A DNA stretch of 64,000 nucleotides, from the NCBI RefSeq assembly GCF_002251245.1, contig NZ_NPJG01000009.1:1-64000 (forward strand), written 5' to 3'. How positions within the stretch are numbered: position 1 is the stretch's first letter; every line of letters starts with the position of its first letter. The translations under genes and the position numbers were made by a program. The notes under the pieces were generated by a model, which was given only the letters and a program-made list of their open reading frames with translations, did no database searches and had not been told where the DNA came from. This document shows positions 10,213-16,610 of this stretch, piece by piece. The stretch is from Prevotella sp. P5-92 (GTDB taxonomy: Bacteria; Bacteroidota; Bacteroidia; Bacteroidales; Bacteroidaceae).

Positions 10213-11070
10213 CTAATTGTGAATTTGTATCATTTTTTCAAATAGTCCTGTAATCATTCCTACTACTCCGATAGTGATAGAAAGAAGGATGATAAAGGCG
10301 AAGAAACACAATATGTGCATGACAATAGTCAGACGTATGGTCTTTCGCCAAGGGAAGCCAAACAACTGCTTGTAGTCCCATACCAAAAGGGCGAAAAGCA
10401 CCAGCGAGGGTAAGGGATAGAAGGTGTAAACCGCGTTGTTGGCAAAGGGAAGATAGAGTATCGACAATGCCACCATCTGAGAGCTTATTAACACCTGCGA
10501 GTAGAAGTTTTCGGCCAATGTCGTCTTGGGACGCAGTGGAGCCTTGCGGAACACCCTCCATGTGGCGAACATAAAGAACGAGTGAAGACAGATCAGTTCG
10601 ATGGCTTTGTGTTCGTCAAACCATTTTATCGTGCTCTTTATGCCGTTTAAGGCACTGCCTGGCGTCACCTTTATCCCGAAGATCTCGATGATAGTATGGT
10701 TCATCTCCTCATTGGCCTTTGGGTTCCCCTTGTTGTCGTTACCCATCCAGTTCTCCTTTTCCACCTCGTCCTTCACTGTTGTCCTGCCTATCAGCATCGT
10801 CTCAACGGAGATGAAGATACAGAGTACAAACAGCATCTTCACTGGCGGGAAATAGGGAATACGCTTACCGTCAAGATATTCACCTATCATCTTTCCAGGA
10901 CGGGTGAACAGTTGGAAAATGGTGCGAGGAAGGCTGCGGTTGCCCATGCCCCAAACCTCAAGGGTTGACATCAAGGTATTCTTTATCGTAAACCGTTTCG
11001 TGGAGGCAGGTTGCCCGCAAGAGGGACAGTAGTTGCCGATAAAGTCGGTGTGACAGTTGAGGCATTCCAT
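10213..11070 (-). CDS. DUF3667 zinc-ribbon membrane protein
   Basis: A 285-residue protein beginning MECLNCHTDF. The N-terminal Cys3-x2-Cys6 and Cys15-x2-Cys18 form a zinc ribbon, followed by a conserved segment (FTIKNTL, LPRTIFQLFTRPG, YLDGKRIPYFPPVKML) typical of DUF3667. Four to five membrane segments follow, including one at the KMLFVLCIFISVETML stretch and a long hydrophobic C-terminal one. The open frame can be read 35 codons further upstream, but that extension is only Leu-Thr-Ser-type repeats encoded by the 9-bp intergenic array, so I place the start at the Met directly before the zinc ribbon. Function is unknown for the family; it may sense or assemble something at the inner membrane. 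It lies downstream of the acyl-CoA dehydrogenase operon and upstream of the phosphatase, all on one strand. Confidence 0.8.
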   Translation of the reverse strand: MECLNCHTDFIGNYCPSCGQPASTKRFTIKNTLMSTLEVWGMGNRSLPRTIFQLFTRPGKMIGEYLDGKRIPYFPPVKMLFVLCIFISVETMLIGRTTVKDEVEKENWMGNDNKGNPKANEEMNHTIIEIFGIKVTPGSALNGIKSTIKWFDEHKAIELICLHSFFMFATWRVFRKAPLRPKTTLAENFYSQVLISSQMVALSILYLPFANNAVYTFYPLPSLVLFALLVWDYKQLFGFPWRKTIRLTIVMHILCFFAFIILLSITIGVVGMITGLFEKMIQIHN

Positions 11071-11089
11071 GTTTTTGAGGGGAGTAATT

Positions 11090-11235
11090 GAAATTAAAGA
11101 AGTTGGGGGAGCTAAAGACGTCAAAGAGGTTGGTGAAGATAAAGAAGTTAAGGAAGTTAAAGGAGTCAAAGACAATAGTGATGTTCGTAGAAAACTATTT
11201 GCATGACATTTGTCTTTAACTTCTATAACTTCCCC
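11090..11235. repeat. Degenerate 9-bp repeat array with inverted partner (array A)
   Basis: Degenerate copies of GAAGTTAAG run from about 11090 to 11174, ending in AAAGACAA (11168-11175). After a 34-base spacer the complementary orientation starts with TTGTCTTT (11210-11217) and continues as TAACTTCTATAACTTCC. The two sides could pair as a long stem. The site lies between the acyl-CoA dehydrogenase stop and the DUF3667 start. Confidence 0.8.
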
Positions 11236-11254
11236 AACAACTATGATATGGGTA

Positions 11255-12961
11255 TTATGCTTTGAAATTCTCCAAGTCGTCAGCCTTCATGGCCTTGATA
11301 TATGCATGGTGAGCTGTGCACTCTGCCTCTGCATGGCGAACGAAGACATTGATGCTCTTCTTGAAGAGTTCAGGAGCACGGGTGGCGTCCTCAAGCAGCA
11401 AGAGCGACATGATGATGTCGGCTGTCATCTCGTACAGACGGCGTGCGAGGAAGTCCTGAAGGGCCTGGTCGTTCTGCTCTTTCACGTAGTTGAGGGCATC
11501 CTCATAGAGGGCGATGAGCTTGCCGATACGCTCGCGCATAGGTGCGGCGCAATCGCAGATAGGACGCTCCATCATCTCCTTCATGATAGAGAGGTAGGTG
11601 CCGTTGGTGATGTAACGTATTGCTGCCACCACCTGGAGCTGTGTCGTTCCCTCGTAGATAGAGAAGATGCGTGCATCGCGATAGAGACGCTGACTCTTGT
11701 ATTCCATGATAAAGCCCGAACCACCATGGATCTGGATGGCGTCGTAGGCGTTCTGGTTGGCATACTCTGAGTTCATACCCTTTGCCAATGGAGTGAAGGC
11801 ATCTGCCAGACGGGTGTATTTCTTCTGCTCGGCACGCTCTTCTGGAGTGAGCTTGCGCTCGCGGGCGATATCGTCAAGAGCCTTGTAGATATCTACGTAA
11901 CGTGCTGTCTGATAGAGTATCGAACGGCCAGCATCGAGCTTCGCCTTCATGCGTGAGAGCATGTCATATACTGCCGGGAAGTCGATGATGGCGGTGTCAA
12001 ACTGGCGGCGCTCCTTGGCATAGGCAAGACCTTCGTTGTAGGCTGCCTGCGATACACCCACCGACTGAGCGGCGATGCCGAGACGAGCACCATTCATCAG
12101 TGCCATCACATACTTGATAAGTCCCATGCGTGTGCTGCCGCAGAGCTCGCACTTCGCGTTCTTATATACCAGCTCGCAGGTAGGAGAGCCGTGGATACCG
12201 AGCTTGTGCTCGATGTGGCGAACAGTAACGCCGCCGTCGCGCTTGTCGTAGATGAACATCGACAGACCGCGACCATCGTGGGTGCCTTCCTCAGAACGGG
12301 CAAGGACGAGGTGGATGTCGGAGTCGCCATTGGTGATGAAACGCTTCACACCATTCAGACGCCAACACTTGTTCTCTTCGTCGTAGCTCGCCTTCAGCAT
12401 CACACGCTGGAGGTCGGAACCGGCATCAGGCTCGGTCAAGTCCATCGACATTGTCTCGCCGGCGCACACACGAGGTATATACTTCTTGCGCTGCTCCTCG
12501 TCGCCAAACTCATAGAGGGTCTCTATACAGTCCTGAAGGCTCCAGATGTTCTGGAATCCAGCGTCGGCAGCCGATACGATCTCCGAAGCCATAGAGTAGG
12601 GAGTGATAGGCATGTTGAGACCGCCGTAGCGGCGTGGCATAGACACGCCCCAAAGGCCTGCCTTACGCGTAGCGTCGAGGTTCTCGAAAGTCTTGGAAGC
12701 ATAAACCATGCGTCCGTCCACGAGGTGTGGTCCTTCGAGGTCAACGTCCTCGGAGTTAGGCTCGATGATGTTAGCGGCGATGTCGCCTGTAATCTCGAGC
12801 ATACGCTTGTAGTTTTCGATAGCGTCGTCGAAGTCAACGGGAGCGTCGGCGTACTGGTCCTTATCGGCGAAGTTGCGTTCCTTCAGTTCAACGATACGTT
12901 TCATTTCCGGGTGATTCAAATAGAATTCAAATTCCGGATGGTCACTATAATAGTTTGCCAT
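11255..12961 (-). CDS. Acyl-CoA dehydrogenase
   Basis: A 568-residue FAD-dependent acyl-CoA dehydrogenase. The middle domain has the flavin/substrate signature MDLTEPDAGSDL near residue 175, and the C-terminal helical domain has QIHGGSGFIMEYKSQRLYRD followed by IYEGTTQLQ, whose Glu is the usual catalytic base. The length is greater than the roughly 380 residues of short-chain enzymes: there is an N-terminal helical extension and a C-terminal region of about 100 residues after the YEGTT motif, as in the longer subfamily found next to ETF genes. It oxidises an acyl-CoA to the enoyl-CoA and passes electrons to EtfAB, encoded just upstream (6-base gap to etfA). In an anaerobe it may run in the butyryl-CoA direction, which is inference. 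No TM or signal peptide is seen. Confidence 0.92.
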   Translation of the reverse strand: MANYYSDHPEFEFYLNHPEMKRIVELKERNFADKDQYADAPVDFDDAIENYKRMLEITGDIAANIIEPNSEDVDLEGPHLVDGRMVYASKTFENLDATRKAGLWGVSMPRRYGGLNMPITPYSMASEIVSAADAGFQNIWSLQDCIETLYEFGDEEQRKKYIPRVCAGETMSMDLTEPDAGSDLQRVMLKASYDEENKCWRLNGVKRFITNGDSDIHLVLARSEEGTHDGRGLSMFIYDKRDGGVTVRHIEHKLGIHGSPTCELVYKNAKCELCGSTRMGLIKYVMALMNGARLGIAAQSVGVSQAAYNEGLAYAKERRQFDTAIIDFPAVYDMLSRMKAKLDAGRSILYQTARYVDIYKALDDIARERKLTPEERAEQKKYTRLADAFTPLAKGMNSEYANQNAYDAIQIHGGSGFIMEYKSQRLYRDARIFSIYEGTTQLQVVAAIRYITNGTYLSIMKEMMERPICDCAAPMRERIGKLIALYEDALNYVKEQNDQALQDFLARRLYEMTADIIMSLLLLEDATRAPELFKKSINVFVRHAEAECTAHHAYIKAMKADDLENFKA

Positions 12962-12967
12962 GTTTTT

Positions 12968-13990
12968 TTATTTATTATTCTGCTTATAATACTTTATCAG
13001 TTTCGGAACGACCTCCTCAACGGTACCTACTATCACATAGTCGGCTATCTTGTTGATTGGAGCCTCGGGGTCGCTGTTCACTGAGATGATGATGCCTGAA
13101 TCCTGCATTCCGGCGATGTGCTGGATCTGACCGCTGATGCCGCAGGCGATATATACCTTAGGATGGACGGTGACACCAGTCTGACCTATCTGACGGTCGT
13201 GGTCTATCCATCCGGCATCGACGGCGGCACGTGAACCACCGACCTCACCGTGGAGAACCTTCGCCAACTGAAACAGCTGGTCGAAACCTTCCTTTGAGCC
13301 TACGCCATATCCTCCGGCTACCACGATGGGCGCACCCTTGAGGTTGTGCTTGGCAGCCTCTACGTGATGGTCGAGCACCTTAACGACGTAAGCCTCGGCA
13401 GATACATACTTTGATACCTCTGGATATACCACCTCGCCCTTAGCCTGTCCGTCATAGACAGCCTTCTGCATCACACCAGAACGTACGGTAGCCATCTGGG
13501 GACGATGGTCGGGGTTGACAATCGTTGCCACGATGTTACCACCGAAGGCAGGACGAATCTGATAGAGCAGGTTGTCGTAGGTTTTGCCAGACTTCTTGTC
13601 CTCGTAAGAGCCAATCTCGAGCTCGGTACAGTCAGCTGTCAATCCACTGGTGAGTGAAGAAGACACACGTGGACCGAGGTCGCGACCGATGACTGTAGCT
13701 CCCATAAGGCAGATCTGTGGCTGTTCCTCCTTGAAGAGGTTTACGAGAATGTCGGTGTGTGGAGCAGAGGTATAAGGGAAGAGTCCCTCACCGTCGAACA
13801 CGAAGAGCTTGTCAACTCCGTATGGTAGGATTTGCTCTTCCACCTTGCCCTTTATGTCCGTTCCTGCTACTATAGCATGCAGCTCAACACCAAGTTCATT
13901 GGCCAGTTTGCGGCCCTTTGTTAAAAGTTCCTGTGAAACCTCCTGCACCAGTGTGCCTTCGATTTCGCAATATACAAAAACGTTGTTCAT
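12968..13990 (-). CDS. etfA: Electron transfer flavoprotein alpha subunit
   Basis: A 340-residue EtfA/FixB protein. The N-terminal domain is the adenosine-nucleotide-binding-like fold; the C-terminal FAD domain carries the diagnostic run: GGSRAAVDAGW, then RQIGQTGVTVHPKVYIACGISG, then HIAGMQDSG and INSDP-like ISVNSDPEAPI. It pairs with EtfB to carry electrons between the acyl-CoA dehydrogenase and another redox partner; with its neighbours it may be a bifurcating or simple ETF, which cannot be decided here. Order on the minus strand is etfB, a 201-base spacer filled with a 9-bp repeat element, etfA, then the dehydrogenase after 6 bases. The repeat element inside the operon could form a strong mRNA stem and alter the expression ratio of the two subunits. 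Confidence 0.95.
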   Translation of the reverse strand: MNNVFVYCEIEGTLVQEVSQELLTKGRKLANELGVELHAIVAGTDIKGKVEEQILPYGVDKLFVFDGEGLFPYTSAPHTDILVNLFKEEQPQICLMGATVIGRDLGPRVSSSLTSGLTADCTELEIGSYEDKKSGKTYDNLLYQIRPAFGGNIVATIVNPDHRPQMATVRSGVMQKAVYDGQAKGEVVYPEVSKYVSAEAYVVKVLDHHVEAAKHNLKGAPIVVAGGYGVGSKEGFDQLFQLAKVLHGEVGGSRAAVDAGWIDHDRQIGQTGVTVHPKVYIACGISGQIQHIAGMQDSGIIISVNSDPEAPINKIADYVIVGTVEEVVPKLIKYYKQNNK

Positions 13991-14013
13991 ATTCTTTTTT
14001 TTGTAGATTGGGG

Positions 14014-14146
14014 GAAGTTAAGGAAGTTAAAGAAGTTAAGGAAGTTAATGACAAATGTTATGTCACCTTCTGTTAAGGAACTGGAGCGCAAGAACTAATG
14101 TCTTTAACTTCTTTAACTTCTTTAACTTCCTTAACTTCTTTAACTT
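14014..14146. repeat. Inverted pair of 9-bp repeat arrays inside the etf operon (array B)
   Basis: Four head-to-tail units GAAGTTAAG/GAAGTTAAA/GAAGTTAAG/GAAGTTAAT fill 14014-14049. After a 52-base spacer, five units in the opposite orientation (CTTTAACTT or CCTTAACTT) fill 14102-14146. The two sides are almost fully complementary and could fold into a stem of about 36 bp. The spacer edges are again GACAA and TGTCTTT, as in array A. Confidence 0.9.
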
Positions 14147-14191
14147 CCAATACATCCTACTTCTTAAATCTTCCTTTATCCCTTCTCCTCT

Positions 14192-15061
14192 TTATCCAAT
14201 AATCTTCTCGTTCAACAATTCCTTTATGAGCTCTTCAACATCAGTGTCGCTGCCAGTGAGAGTCTTGCTCTCCTTTGCCTGGAAGACGATGTTCTTAACG
14301 GCTTTCACCTTCGTGGGAGAACCGCTCAGACCACACTGCTGTGGGTCGCCGTCAACATCTGCCACCGACCACTGATTGAGGGTCAGGTATGGACGTTCGT
14401 CGTAGAGTTCCTTATATGGCATGTCCTCGGTGCGCTCCATAGGAGCTGTGGCACGCTTGTACTTCATCACCAACTTCGCGTTGCATGGACGGCAGGGAGC
14501 TGCACTTCCGTTTACTGTCACTACTACAGGCATAGGCGCTTCCACAGTCTCGGCTCCGCCATCGATGAGACGGCGGATGGTGAGCTTGCCGTCCTCACAC
14601 TTCTCAATGTTCTCAGCGTATGTCACCTGGTTGAGACCCAACTTCTGAGCCACCTGTGGACCTACCTGAGCCGTGTCGCCGTCGATAGCCTGACGACCGC
14701 CGATGACGATATCTACATCACCAATCTTCTTTATGGCTGTAGCAAGGGCGTAAGAAGTGGCGAGAGTGTCAGCTCCGGCAAACAGACGGTCGGTAAGCAG
14801 CCAACCGGTGTCGGCACCACGATAGAGCCCCTGGCGGATAATCTCTGCCGCACGGGGAGGTCCCATTGTCAGAATACCGACGGTGGAACCAGGGTTCTGC
14901 TCTTTTAGACGGAGAGCCTGCTCAAGAGCGTTCAAGTCTTCTGGATTGAAGATGGCGGGAAGGGCGGCGCGGTTGACTGTGCCTTCGGCTGTCATGGCGT
15001 CCTTGCCCACGTTTCTTGTGTCTGGTACTTGCTTGGCAAGTACAACGATTTTCAAACTCAT
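14192..15061 (-). CDS. etfB: Electron transfer flavoprotein beta subunit
   Basis: A 289-residue EtfB/FixA protein. It begins directly with the nucleotide-binding strand IVVLAKQVPDT, then VNRAALPAIFNPEDLNALEQAL, and has the conserved VIGGRQAIDGDTAQVGPQVA segment (about residues 120-140) that binds AMP or FAD. The C-terminal arm after LTLNQW extends over the alpha subunit in known structures. It is the first gene of the etfB-etfA-acyl-CoA dehydrogenase operon on the minus strand and has a well-placed Bacteroidetes promoter upstream. No oddities within the gene; the long, repeat-filled gap to etfA is unusual because these two genes usually sit close together. Confidence 0.95.
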   Translation of the reverse strand: MSLKIVVLAKQVPDTRNVGKDAMTAEGTVNRAALPAIFNPEDLNALEQALRLKEQNPGSTVGILTMGPPRAAEIIRQGLYRGADTGWLLTDRLFAGADTLATSYALATAIKKIGDVDIVIGGRQAIDGDTAQVGPQVAQKLGLNQVTYAENIEKCEDGKLTIRRLIDGGAETVEAPMPVVVTVNGSAAPCRPCNAKLVMKYKRATAPMERTEDMPYKELYDERPYLTLNQWSVADVDGDPQQCGLSGSPTKVKAVKNIVFQAKESKTLTGSDTDVEELIKELLNEKIIG

Positions 15062-15109
15062 TTTTAAATATTGATTGTTATTTGTTATTTGCTTTTATAC
15101 AACAGGTTG

Positions 15110-15140
15110 CAAAATTACACTTTTTTTTTCAATTGGCAAA
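15110..15140 (-). promoter_or_regulatory. Bacteroidetes promoter of the etf operon
   Basis: On the minus strand a TTTG at 15140-15137 is followed, at 25 bases centre to centre, by TAATTTTG (15117-15110), matching TAnnTTTG. The predicted leader is about 45 bases. Confidence 0.7.
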
Positions 15141-15217
15141 GAAAAACAATCTTTTTGTGCACATTTGATTATTAATTGTGCACAAAACTTGTTCTTTGTG
15201 CAATGTTTTTTTATAAA

Positions 15218-15250
15218 AAAGAAGCGGAAAGTGATTCCTTCCGCTTCTTT
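15218..15250 (-). terminator. Rho-independent terminator of the peptide genes
   Basis: A 12-bp perfect stem, AAAGAAGCGGAA (15218-15229) and TTCCGCTTCTTT (15239-15250), with a 9-base loop. Read on the minus strand it lies 10 bases after the stop of the last small peptide gene and runs into a T-rich tract. It separates the peptide genes from the etf promoter. Confidence 0.85.
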
Positions 15251-15260
15251 GTGTAAATGG

Positions 15261-15413
15261 TTAAACTTTTATTGTCTTGAGGATTTCTGGTTCCGGTACT
15301 TTTTTTGCACCTGTGTTAAGTCCTGCCAAAACAAACTTACCACCAGACACTTCGTCGAGAGCTTCCTCGTCAAGAGCTTTTTTCTTCTCGTCAAAATTCT
15401 TATGGTCTGTCAT
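15261..15413 (-). CDS. Double-glycine leader peptide precursor P1
   Basis: A 50-residue open frame. The acidic N-terminal half ends in ALDEEALDEVSGG with Gly24-Gly25, the classic double-glycine cleavage context used by C39 peptidase-ABC exporters: hydrophobic residues at spaced positions, acidic residues between them, and GG at the end. Cleavage after Gly25 would release a 25-residue basic peptide starting KFVLAGLNTGAKK, with no cysteine. The matching C39 exporter is encoded 8 kb upstream on the same strand. The start codon lies two bases after the stop of the previous gene, so translation is probably coupled, and a strong terminator follows. No modification enzyme is nearby. It could be a bacteriocin or a signalling peptide; the mature part resembles no family I recognise. 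The frame is very short, so reality rests on motif and context. Confidence 0.75.
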   Translation of the reverse strand: MTDHKNFDEKKKALDEEALDEVSGGKFVLAGLNTGAKKVPEPEILKTIKV

Positions 15414-15415
15414 AA

Positions 15416-15688
15416 TCAAATAGTTTTATTGTTGTTGTTAATAAAATCTTTGCCTTTGTTGAAAACGCCGGCAGCTGCAGCCATAGATAATGACGAGTCG
15501 TTGAGGCAAATCTTCTTGCACGAGCTATCAGCATGCTTCCTTTTTGCAGTTTTGGCGTCCATCTCTGCAATGTCAGCCTCAAGTCGCCTGATGGCCTTAT
15601 CCGCCTGTGCGATCCGCCTCTGGTAGTATGCAAAGGTTGCGATAGCTGCCACTATAACGAATGATAAGATGAAAATGACTGAAATCAT
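15416..15688 (-). CDS. Small membrane-anchored protein P2 of the peptide locus
   Basis: A 90-residue protein with one N-terminal membrane segment (about residues 2-22, ISVIFILSFVIVAAIATFAYY), a charged helix likely to form a coiled coil (about 23-50, repeated Ala/Asp/Glu/Lys/Arg), and a polar C-terminal tail with SCKKICLNDSS and an Asn-rich end. No Gly-Gly site is present. It sits between two leader-peptide genes and its TGA is two bases from the start of P1. By position it could be an immunity protein, an accessory of the exporter, or a tail-releasing precursor; none of these can be chosen from sequence alone. A frame in another phase overlaps but lacks any recognisable feature. No family recognised. 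Confidence 0.6.
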   Translation of the reverse strand: MISVIFILSFVIVAAIATFAYYQRRIAQADKAIRRLEADIAEMDAKTAKRKHADSSCKKICLNDSSLSMAAAAGVFNKGKDFINNNNKTI

Positions 15689-15740
15689 ACTGATGCTTTT
15701 TTTAATGAAGATGTACCTTTTTCATTTTTGTCGATGTCTG

Positions 15741-15914
15741 TTATAAAATGCCTAATTGGCGTTCATCTGCCTTAATGTTGCATCTTTTACCAGCTCCACC
15801 ACATACGCTGTCGAGCTCGTCGTCATTAGCAACTGCTTTTTTAGCAAGCACAGTACCACCATTAGCCTCATTCAGCTGTTCTTCGTTGAGAACGATCTTT
15901 TCTTTGTTTTCCAT
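15741..15914 (-). CDS. Double-glycine leader peptide precursor P3 with two GG sites
   Basis: A 57-residue open frame with two successive leader-like motifs. The first is VLNEEQLNEANGG (Gly19-Gly20), close to the ALDEEALDEVSGG motif of P1. The second is VANDDELDSVCGG (Gly39-Gly40), which resembles the ELDxVxGG ending of Bacteroidales GG-type natural product precursors. Cleavage at the second site would leave the 17-residue AGKRCNIKADERQLGIL with one cysteine; cleavage at the first would leave 37 residues. It is the first of the three small genes and has its own -7-like element 46 bases upstream. The C39 exporter upstream is the expected processing enzyme. As with P1 the call depends on the motif and context, but two related motifs in adjacent tiny frames are hard to explain by chance. 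Confidence 0.75.
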   Translation of the reverse strand: MENKEKIVLNEEQLNEANGGTVLAKKAVANDDELDSVCGGAGKRCNIKADERQLGIL

Positions 15915-15959
15915 AATTGTAATTTTTAAATGTTAGACATGTTGTTTTGAATTCTGCTG

Positions 15960-15967
15960 CAAAATTA
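15960..15967 (-). promoter_or_regulatory. -7 element before the peptide genes
   Basis: TAATTTTG on the minus strand (plus-strand CAAAATTA) fits TAnnTTTG and would give a leader of about 40 bases to P3. TTTG candidates upstream (15983-15980 and 15997-15993) are not at the ideal spacing, so the promoter may need an activator; the AraC-type regulator is encoded directly upstream. Confidence 0.45.
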
Positions 15968-16051
15968 TGCTTATTTTTTCAAATCGACGAGACAAAACGG
16001 GAAAAATGATGGTCAATTCGGGAAAAAAGTGCTTTTTCCCCGTTTTGGCCA

Positions 16052-16591
16052 CTATTTTCTGTGGTTTCGCCTATATTCAGAAGGGGTGATGCCGAATTTT
16101 GCCTGAAAATGGCGTGTCAGCGAGCGGTGGGAAAAACCGGAAAGCTCCGCTACTATTGCTATGCTTTCGTCTGTTTCACGCAGTAGTCGGCTGGCGTGCC
16201 CCAGTCGGTAGTCGTTGATAAATATGGTTATGGAGTTTCCGGTGGAGTCTTTTATTGCCTTCACCACATATTTGTAGTTAGTGCACAGTTTACCTGCAAG
16301 CATGTCGCGAGAGAGTTCTTCGTTGGTGTATAGTTTTTCCTCTTCCATGAGTTTTACTATTCTCGAGAATAGCTCATTTGACTTTTCCTGTGTGTCGGTC
16401 TGTGGCTCTTCTTCTGCTGCTTCTTTTGCCACCGTCTCGCTCTCCTGTTGCTTTTGCTCTGCCCAGGTGTCAACGAGGGTGGTAAGTGTTGTTGTTTTCT
16501 GTTCAAACACTTTTCGTGAGCGAACCACGAGAAGAATGGCTATGGCAGACAATAGTGCCAGTGCTACTGCTATGTAAACTGTTATGTCCAT
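16052..16591 (-). CDS. Membrane-anchored AraC-type transcriptional regulator
   Basis: A 179-residue protein. An N-terminal membrane helix (about residues 4-24, VYIAVALALLSAIAILLVV) is followed by a charged, Gln/Glu-rich linker (about 30-70) and a C-terminal AraC/XylS helix-turn-helix domain (about 80-176). The DNA-binding domain shows both expected helices pairs: EELSRDMLAGKLCTNYKYVVKAIKD, then SIAIVAELSGFSHRSLTRHFQAKFGITPSEYRR. The normal periplasmic or ligand-binding domain of hybrid regulators is missing, so it is a minimal membrane-tethered regulator. It is the last gene of the export operon (19 bases after the TolC-like gene) and lies just upstream of the peptide genes, so it is likely to control them. 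How it would sense a signal is unclear; the linker could bind a membrane partner. Confidence 0.82.
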   Translation of the reverse strand: MDITVYIAVALALLSAIAILLVVRSRKVFEQKTTTLTTLVDTWAEQKQQESETVAKEAAEEEPQTDTQEKSNELFSRIVKLMEEEKLYTNEELSRDMLAGKLCTNYKYVVKAIKDSTGNSITIFINDYRLGHASRLLRETDESIAIVAELSGFSHRSLTRHFQAKFGITPSEYRRNHRK

Positions 16592-16610
16592 AATAATCTA
16601 TGTTTTGTGT

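Noticed and set aside
11071-11175. Leu-Thr-Ser-rich N-terminal extension of the DUF3667 protein
   Set aside because: It is the translation of a degenerate 9-bp array in front of a normal zinc-ribbon start.
15400-15633. A 77-codon frame overlapping P2
   Set aside because: It is in another phase from P2, lacks a membrane segment or leader and runs across the P1 start.
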